From Nonomuraea angiospora (lineage in GTDB: Bacteria; Actinomycetota; Actinomycetes; Streptosporangiales; Streptosporangiaceae), in contig NZ_JADBEK010000001.1 in NCBI RefSeq assembly GCF_014873145.1, positions 1 to 64,000 on the forward strand: a stretch of 64,000 nt of DNA, in the 5' to 3' direction. Position numbers and translations under genes: made by a program. Positions within the stretch are counted from its first letter, which is position 1; each line of letters starts with the position of its first letter. Shown piece by piece: positions 59,171 to 64,000 of the stretch. The notes beneath the pieces were generated by a model. That model searched no databases, was not told where the DNA came from, and worked only from the letters and a program-made list of their open reading frames with translations.

Positions 59171-59844
59171 GGATCGAAGGGCTGACCGTGCGCTACGGCG
59201 GCTTCACCGCGGTCGACGACGTCACCCTGGAGATCCCCGACGGCCACGTCGTCGGGCTCGTCGGCGAGTCGGGATCGGGCAAGTCGTCGCTGGCCAGGGC
59301 CGTGAGCGGGCTCGTGCCCTACACGGGCGCGATCGAGGGAGCGCCGCGGATCCAGATGGTCTTCCAGGATCCGTACGCGTCGCTGGACCCGCGCATGACG
59401 ATCGGCGAGACGGTCGGGGAGGGCATCGAGAAGCGCCGCCGTGCCACGGAGGTGCCACGGCTGCTCGGTCTCGTCCAGCTGCCCGCCGAACTGGCCGGGC
59501 GTTACCCGCGCGAGCTTTCGGGCGGCCAGCGGCAGCGGGTGGCGATCGCCCGGGCACTGGGCGGCGACCCCGCCCTGCTGGTCGCCGACGAGATCACCGG
59601 CTCGCTCGACGTGTCGGTCCAAGGGGCCGTGCTCAACCTGGTCCGCGGGCTGCGCGACGAACTCGGACTGTCGATGTTGTTCATCTCGCACAACCTGGCC
59701 GTCGTCCGGTACGTCGCCGACACGATTGCCGTCATGCACCACGGCCGGATCGTCGAGCACGGGCCCGCCGAGCAAGTCGTCGGCGAGCCGGCGCATGACT
59801 ACACGCGCGCGCTGCTGGCGGCGGTGCCACGGCTCAGGACGTGA
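59167..59844 (+). CDS. Short DppF-type ATPase (second system)
   Basis: 225 residues from GTG overlapping the fused gene (GTGA). Walker A GESGSGKSS, FQDPYASLDPRM, signature LSGGQRQR, Walker B LLVADEITGSLD. It lacks the C-terminal oligopeptide domain present in most DppF proteins, so it is about 100 residues shorter than usual. Confidence 0.88.
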   Translation: MRIEGLTVRYGGFTAVDDVTLEIPDGHVVGLVGESGSGKSSLARAVSGLVPYTGAIEGAPRIQMVFQDPYASLDPRMTIGETVGEGIEKRRRATEVPRLLGLVQLPAELAGRYPRELSGGQRQRVAIARALGGDPALLVADEITGSLDVSVQGAVLNLVRGLRDELGLSMLFISHNLAVVRYVADTIAVMHHGRIVEHGPAEQVVGEPAHDYTRALLAAVPRLRT

Positions 59845-59986
59845 TCGCGCCACTGCGCGGCACGGCTCGCCGGCGCACCATGCGGGAGGCGGCTTGCCGT
59901 CCGCGCCCGCTCAGGCGCATGAAGCGGCCGCCGAACACGGGCGGAAACCGGATGACGTGCCGTCGGGAGGCCATCACGATGGTGTC

Positions 59987-60673
59987 ATGCTGGTCGATCA
60001 CTTTCCGCCGGCCGGGCTGCGGCTGACCACGCCGCGGCTCGAACTGCGGCTGCCCTCGCCCGAGGAACTGGCCGAGCTCGCCGACCTGGCCGCCGGCGGC
60101 GTCCATGACCCCGACGCCTCGCCGTTCCTCGTGCGGTGGACCGACGCGCCGCCCGCCGAGGCCGCCCGCAGCGTGATCCACTACCACTGGCGGCAGCTCG
60201 GCTCGTGGACCGCGCGGGAGTGGTCGCTCGACCTCACCGTGTTCCGGGACGGCGTGGTCGCCGGGCAGCAGAGCCTCGCCGCCCGGGACCTGGGCATCAC
60301 GCGTCAGGTGCGCACCACCTCCTGGCTCGGCCGCCGCCACCAGGGGCAGGGCGTCGGCACCGAGATGCGGGCGGCCGTACTCCACCTCGCCTTCGCCGGG
60401 CTGGGCGCCGAGGAGGCGCTGTCAGGCGCGCTCGAGCACAACGTCGCCTCCCTGGCCGTCTCCCGCAAGCTCGGCTACGAGCCCGACGGCCGCCGGCGGC
60501 ACGCGCTGGACGGGAGGATGGTCGTGGAGCACCGGTTCCGCCTGAGCCGGGACGCCTGGGAGCGGCACCGCACCGTTCCCGTCCAGATCGACGGGCTCGA
60601 GCCCTGCCTGCCTCTGATGGGCCTCGACGCGCCGCCCGCGGCGGCCGGCAGTACCTGGAGGGCGAAGAGCTGA
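59987..60673 (+). CDS. GNAT-family N-acetyltransferase (RimJ/RimL-like)
   Basis: 228 residues. LTTPRLELRLPSPEELAEL start and the acetyl-CoA loop WLGRRHQGQGVGTEMRAAVLHLAF, then LEHNVASLAVSRKLGYEPDG as in ribosomal-protein-type acetyltransferases. The last ~17 codons (GLDAPPAAAGSTWRAKS) lie opposite a truncated MATE gene, so the original C-terminus may have been changed by a deletion. The substrate is unknown. Confidence 0.8.
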   Translation: MLVDHFPPAGLRLTTPRLELRLPSPEELAELADLAAGGVHDPDASPFLVRWTDAPPAEAARSVIHYHWRQLGSWTAREWSLDLTVFRDGVVAGQQSLAARDLGITRQVRTTSWLGRRHQGQGVGTEMRAAVLHLAFAGLGAEEALSGALEHNVASLAVSRKLGYEPDGRRRHALDGRMVVEHRFRLSRDAWERHRTVPVQIDGLEPCLPLMGLDAPPAAAGSTWRAKS

Positions 60674-61047
60674 GGCGCCGCCCCGAACTCGGCCGTCACC
60701 TCACGAGAAACCCCGCCGGCCCGCGCGATCAGAGGGACCGCGAGCATGACGCCCGCGCCCATCACCCCGAGCACGAGGGACAGCCAACGCGCGTCTTTCA
60801 GGATGGGCAGCGCCTCGGCGGGACGATCGCGGCGGGCCGCGACGAACGGGGCCATGCCGCGCAGTCCGCCGGACACGGCCGCGGTGACAGGGGCGAGCAC
60901 CGCGCCGACGAGGGCGAAGGCCGCCAGCTGAACCGTCGCCTGGTGTCCGAGCAGGGAGGTGCCGAGGAGCTGGGCGATGACCCCGGCGCTCACGGACAGG
61001 AGGAGAGGCGCTGCCGCGTTCAGGATCACGCGATGAGGAGTGGGCAT
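60620..61047 (-). pseudogene. Truncated MATE-family efflux gene
   Basis: From the ATG at 61047 about 140 codons read as the N-terminal four helices of a MATE multidrug exporter (LLGHQATVQLAAFALVGAV, GGLRGMAPFVAARRDRP). Near 60620 the similarity stops and the frame enters the GNAT gene. MATE proteins normally have about 450 residues, so two thirds are missing. Apparently a deletion joined it to the GNAT gene. Confidence 0.65.
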
Positions 61048-61156
61048 GGAAAGCAAAATCCCGGGCGGATAACCGCTCGGGACAAGTTGACTATACCCTG
61101 GCCGAGCTCGGGCCGGGTGGTGGTGGCGGCGGTGGGCGGGCACGTAGGGTGCCCGG

Positions 61157-62089
61157 ATGATCGGGATACCGGAGGCGTTCACGCGGAGCACCGTCGAGCG
61201 TGAGGGAGACCCGGGCGCGGCGTGGCTCGCCGAACTGCCCGGGATCGTGGACGAGCTGCTGGAGCGCTGGGGGTGCGCGCCGGACGGCGAGGTCATGCAC
61301 GGGGGCGTCGGGATCGTCGTCCCGGTGCGCGGGCGGGTCGAGGGGGACGCCGTGCTGAAGGTGTCGTTCCCGCATCCCGGCAACGTCCACGAGCCGGACG
61401 CGTTCGCGGCGTGGGGCGGGCGTGGAGCCGTCCGGCTCTACGCGCGCGACGACGAGCGTTTCGCCATGCTGCTCGAACGGGTCCGGGCGTCGATCCTGGC
61501 GGAGATCGAGGACGCCGACGAGGTCGTCACGGTCGCGGGCCGAATCAACCGCCGCCTGGCCGTCCCCGCGCCGCCCGGCCTGCCCCGGCTGCGGGAGCGG
61601 GCCGGCGCCTGGGAGGAGCAGCTGCGCAAGGACGCCGAGGAGCTGCCGCACGCACTGCCGCGTCACGTGGTGGACGCCGCCGTGGCGACCGTACGCGAGC
61701 TGGGCCCCCTCCAGCCGGACCTCCTCATCCACGGGGACCTCCACCCCAGGAACATCCTGCGCGCCGACCGCGAGCCCTGGCTGGCCGTCGACCCCAAGGG
61801 GCACGCGGGAGACCCCGCCTACGACGGCGGCACGCTCCTCAAGTCACGCGCGCTCACCCTCCTCGAGGCGGACGACCTGCGCAAGGCCCTCCACCGTACG
61901 CTGGACGTCTTCGCCGAGGCCGCCGAACTCGATCGCGAACGCACCCGGCGCTGGGCCCAGTTCCACGCCGTCCAGGCCGCGTTCTGGGGCCGGCGCCACG
62001 GCTTCCGCGTCGCCCGCGACGGACCGCGATTGGACTGGCTCGTCGAGTTCGCGGATCGTCTGTCGGAGTTGCTCCTGGAACGCTCGTAG
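61157..62089 (+). CDS. Streptomycin 6-kinase-type aminoglycoside phosphotransferase
   Basis: 310 residues. LLIHGDLHPRNILRADREPWLAVDPKGHAGDPAYD is the signature (catalytic Asp in HGDLHPRN, metal-binding Asp in VDPKG) of the APH(6)/hydroxyurea-kinase family, written here as its core HGDLHPRNIL and DPKGHAGDPAYD. The ATP-binding Lys is in AVLKVSFPH. Such genes give resistance to streptomycin-type compounds or phosphorylate other small molecules. It stands alone. Confidence 0.85.
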   Translation: MIGIPEAFTRSTVEREGDPGAAWLAELPGIVDELLERWGCAPDGEVMHGGVGIVVPVRGRVEGDAVLKVSFPHPGNVHEPDAFAAWGGRGAVRLYARDDERFAMLLERVRASILAEIEDADEVVTVAGRINRRLAVPAPPGLPRLRERAGAWEEQLRKDAEELPHALPRHVVDAAVATVRELGPLQPDLLIHGDLHPRNILRADREPWLAVDPKGHAGDPAYDGGTLLKSRALTLLEADDLRKALHRTLDVFAEAAELDRERTRRWAQFHAVQAAFWGRRHGFRVARDGPRLDWLVEFADRLSELLLERS

Positions 62090-62119
62090 CGGAACCCCGG
62101 CCGGCGTCCGCTCCGGGTG

Positions 62120-64000
62120 TCAGTGCATGAGCTTGGTGGTGAGGGCCACGCGTGAGCTCACTCCCAGCTTGGCGTACGCGTTCCCCAGGTGGTACTCGAT
62201 CGTCTTCACGCTGAGCACCAGCTCCCTGGCCACCTGCCGGTTCGTCATCCCGGTCGCCACCAGCCGCGCCACCGCCTGCTCCTGCGGGGTCAGCCGCAGC
62301 AGCGGGGAGGCGCCCGGTTCGGCGCGCGGCAGCCCGCACGCGCTCAGCTCCTGCTCGCACCGCCCCACGTACGGCGCCGCGCCCAGCTTGGCGAACAGCC
62401 CGAGCGCCGGCTCCAGGTGCGACTGGGCCTGCCTGCGGCGGCCCAGCCTGCGCAGGAACCGCCCGTACGCCAGCCGCAGCCGGGCCTCGTCGAACGGCAG
62501 CCCGGCCCCCGCTCCGGCGTGCGCTCCCGACCCGCCCTGCACCCCCGCCCCGGCATGTGCGAGAGCGGTGGTGAAGGCGGCGTCGGCCAGGGCGTTCTCG
62601 TGGCGGGCCGCGTGCAGGCCGCCCCGGCAGCGGGCCGCCGTGGCCAGCGCCGAACGCCTGCCGCGCCGCCCCGCCAGCCGCTCCACTCCGACCAGGCAGG
62701 TCTCGGCCCGGTCCAGCTCGCCCAGCCCCACCAGGGCGTCGACGAACAGGTCGAGCCACTGTACGACGCCGGGCTCGTACACGATGTCGTGCACCTCCAC
62801 CGCCAGCAGCGGCTCCAGCGCCGCCACCGTCGCGGCGTGGTCGCCCCTGGCGGCGGCCAGGTGCGCGGCGGCGCTGCACCCGTGCGCGAGTGCCGCCACC
62901 GAGTCAGCGCCGGCGACGGCCGCCCGGACGTGTGACTCCGCGAGCGGCCAGTCGCCGCGCGAGGCCGGGACGAGCGCGGCCAGCCCGTGGCAGATGGGCG
63001 AGAGCCACCGCTGGTCGGCGTCGTCGGCCACGGACGCCGCCGTCTCGGTGTGCAGGGCGGCGTCGTCCCAGCGGCCGGAGCGGTACTCGACCTGCCCCAG
63101 CATGGCCGTGGCCAGCATCCGGAACGGCACCGAACGCTCCCCGCACGCCGCCACCACCCCCGACAGGTCGGCCAGCCCGCCCGCCAGGTCGTCGGAGCAG
63201 GTGCGCAGCAGCCCGCGGCCGAGCAGCGCGTCCAGGTCGGCGATCGTCGCCGACGCCGGCGGCGGCAGGCCGGCGGTCGCGGCCAGCGCCGCGTCGATCT
63301 CGCCGGAGACGGCCAGCCCGGTGAGCTCGGTGAAGCGGTTGTAGTCGATGCTGAGGCGGTAGCCGGGGGAGTCGCGGGCGCGTTCGGCCCAGCGGGCGGC
63401 CTGCCCGCCCTCGGCCTTGACCAGGCAGAGCATGGCGAGCTGCTGCGCCGCCCGCGCCGCCAGGCCCGACTCGGGCGGCCCGGCCCGCTCCCAGGCCGTG
63501 ATGAGCTGCGCCCGCGCCTCCTCGACCTGGCCGCGCACCATGGCCAGGTGGCCGAGCGCGTAGCCGCGCACCGCCGGATGCGCGTCGTCGGGCAGGCTCG
63601 CGGTCAGCCCGGCCGCCTCGTCGACCCGCCCGTCCAGCAGCAGCGCCTCCACCGCCTCGGCGGCCAGCGGCGCTGGGTCGCCCGACAGCTCCGCCGCCGC
63701 CTTCAGATGCTCGGCCGCGCCGCCGAACGCGCCCAGCCGTACCTGCGCCCGGCCCAGCTCCGCCAGCTCGGCGGCCAGCTCCGGGCTCGGGCCCGCCACC
63801 GCCTCGATGCGGTGCCGCAGCCGCGCCTGCTCGCCCTCCGCCACCAGCGCCGCCCGCGCGTGCAGGGCCGAGCGGTGCGCCGGGCCCAGGTCGCGGTAGA
63901 CGGCCGCGCGGATCAGCGGATGCGCGAACGCCGCCACGGGCCCGCGCGAAGAGGACCGTTCCAGCAGCACGCCCTCGCGCACGGCCTGCTCGAGCGCCTG
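62120..64000 (-). CDS. Large LuxR-family regulator (LAL type), 5' end outside window
   Basis: The frame is open to the window edge, giving 626 visible residues; the N-terminal ATPase domain must lie beyond 64000. The visible part is a long helical TPR-like region (FAHPLIRAAVYRDLGPAHRS start) and a C-terminal LuxR helix-turn-helix (LTPQEQAVARLVATGMTNRQ, then VKTIEYHLGNAYAKLGV). Such proteins activate secondary metabolite or catabolic genes. Convergent with the kinase gene, 30 bases apart. Confidence 0.88.
   Translation of the reverse strand, partial: QALEQAVREGVLLERSSSRGPVAAFAHPLIRAAVYRDLGPAHRSALHARAALVAEGEQARLRHRIEAVAGPSPELAAELAELGRAQVRLGAFGGAAEHLKAAAELSGDPAPLAAEAVEALLLDGRVDEAAGLTASLPDDAHPAVRGYALGHLAMVRGQVEEARAQLITAWERAGPPESGLAARAAQQLAMLCLVKAEGGQAARWAERARDSPGYRLSIDYNRFTELTGLAVSGEIDAALAATAGLPPPASATIADLDALLGRGLLRTCSDDLAGGLADLSGVVAACGERSVPFRMLATAMLGQVEYRSGRWDDAALHTETAASVADDADQRWLSPICHGLAALVPASRGDWPLAESHVRAAVAGADSVAALAHGCSAAAHLAAARGDHAATVAALEPLLAVEVHDIVYEPGVVQWLDLFVDALVGLGELDRAETCLVGVERLAGRRGRRSALATAARCRGGLHAARHENALADAAFTTALAHAGAGVQGGSGAHAGAGAGLPFDEARLRLAYGRFLRRLGRRRQAQSHLEPALGLFAKLGAAPYVGRCEQELSACGLPRAEPGASPLLRLTPQEQAVARLVATGMTNRQVARELVLSVKTIEYHLGNAYAKLGVSSRVALTTKLMH

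Noticed and set aside
1..64000. tRNA, rRNA, transposase, integrase, attachment sites or replication origin
   Set aside because: None could be recognised by reading both strands; no tRNA-like cloverleaf, recombinase gene or flanking direct repeats were evident.

Overview
The window is high-GC throughout, with strong third-position GC bias, many GTG starts and dense ATGA/GTGA/TGATG overlaps. Regulator types (CsoR-like operators, LysR, FCD-GntR, PucR, large LuxR) and stand-alone NRPS parts point to a filamentous actinomycete. A Streptosporangiales genus such as Nonomuraea is a guess from style only. I saw no rRNA, tRNA, CRISPR array, integrase or transposase.

Region by region. (1) 1-5.6 kb, metal handling: a P1B-type ATPase with an unusual CPD motif, a MerR regulator divergent from a methyltransferase through a 19-bp-spacer promoter, an FAD reductase and a CopZ-like chaperone, the last two under CsoR-like operators. 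(2) 5.6-14 kb, an acid-catabolism locus: an MFS importer, two paralogous LysR regulators, and an operon of didomain family III CoA-transferase, crotonase, Cys-less thiolase (Ltp2-like) and DUF35 protein. Together these make a plausible CoA transfer, hydration and retro-aldol route. A repeated motif links the MFS and operon promoters. (3) 14-29.6 kb, the most unusual part: a biosynthetic locus with three transcription units. One is a seven-gene operon on the minus strand (condensation-like protein, adenylation enzyme, luciferase-like monooxygenase, APH-fold kinase, radical SAM/SPASM enzyme, acyl carrier protein, glycosyltransferase-like protein). One is a divergent pair of ABC half-transporters. 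One encodes an APH-fold protein, a 28-residue peptide ending in Asn, a hairpin, an MccB-like ThiF/E1 enzyme with an N-terminal leader-binding domain, and a short-chain epimerase. The peptide plus MccB-like enzyme is the signature of microcin C-type peptidyl-nucleotide biosynthesis; joining it to NRPS-like and radical SAM enzymes is what makes it look new.

(4) 30-49.6 kb, a divergent catabolic island. Leftward, one operon of about 12 kb carries a HAD phosphatase-like protein, FAD amine oxidase, a peptide/nickel-type ABC transporter, a GntR regulator with a His-rich tail, aldehyde dehydrogenase, a tartrate/malate dehydrogenase-like protein and an M20 amidohydrolase. Rightward lie a His-rich CDF metal exporter, GNAT, a small ABM-like protein, class III aminotransferase, aldehyde dehydrogenase and a sarcosine-oxidase-like flavoprotein, closed by a strong terminator. 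Two GntR-type operator-like palindromes sit in the shared promoter region. (5) 49.7-59.9 kb: S9 peptidase, CubicO-type serine hydrolase, PucR regulator and a second peptide ABC transporter with a fused permease-ATPase, apparently a peptide uptake and hydrolysis module. (6) 60-64 kb: GNAT, a truncated MATE remnant, a streptomycin-6-kinase-type enzyme and the 3' part of a large LuxR regulator that runs off the window.

All assignments come from reading the sequence and remembered family motifs; no database search was possible. Start codons were chosen from ribosome-binding sites, overlaps and family length.
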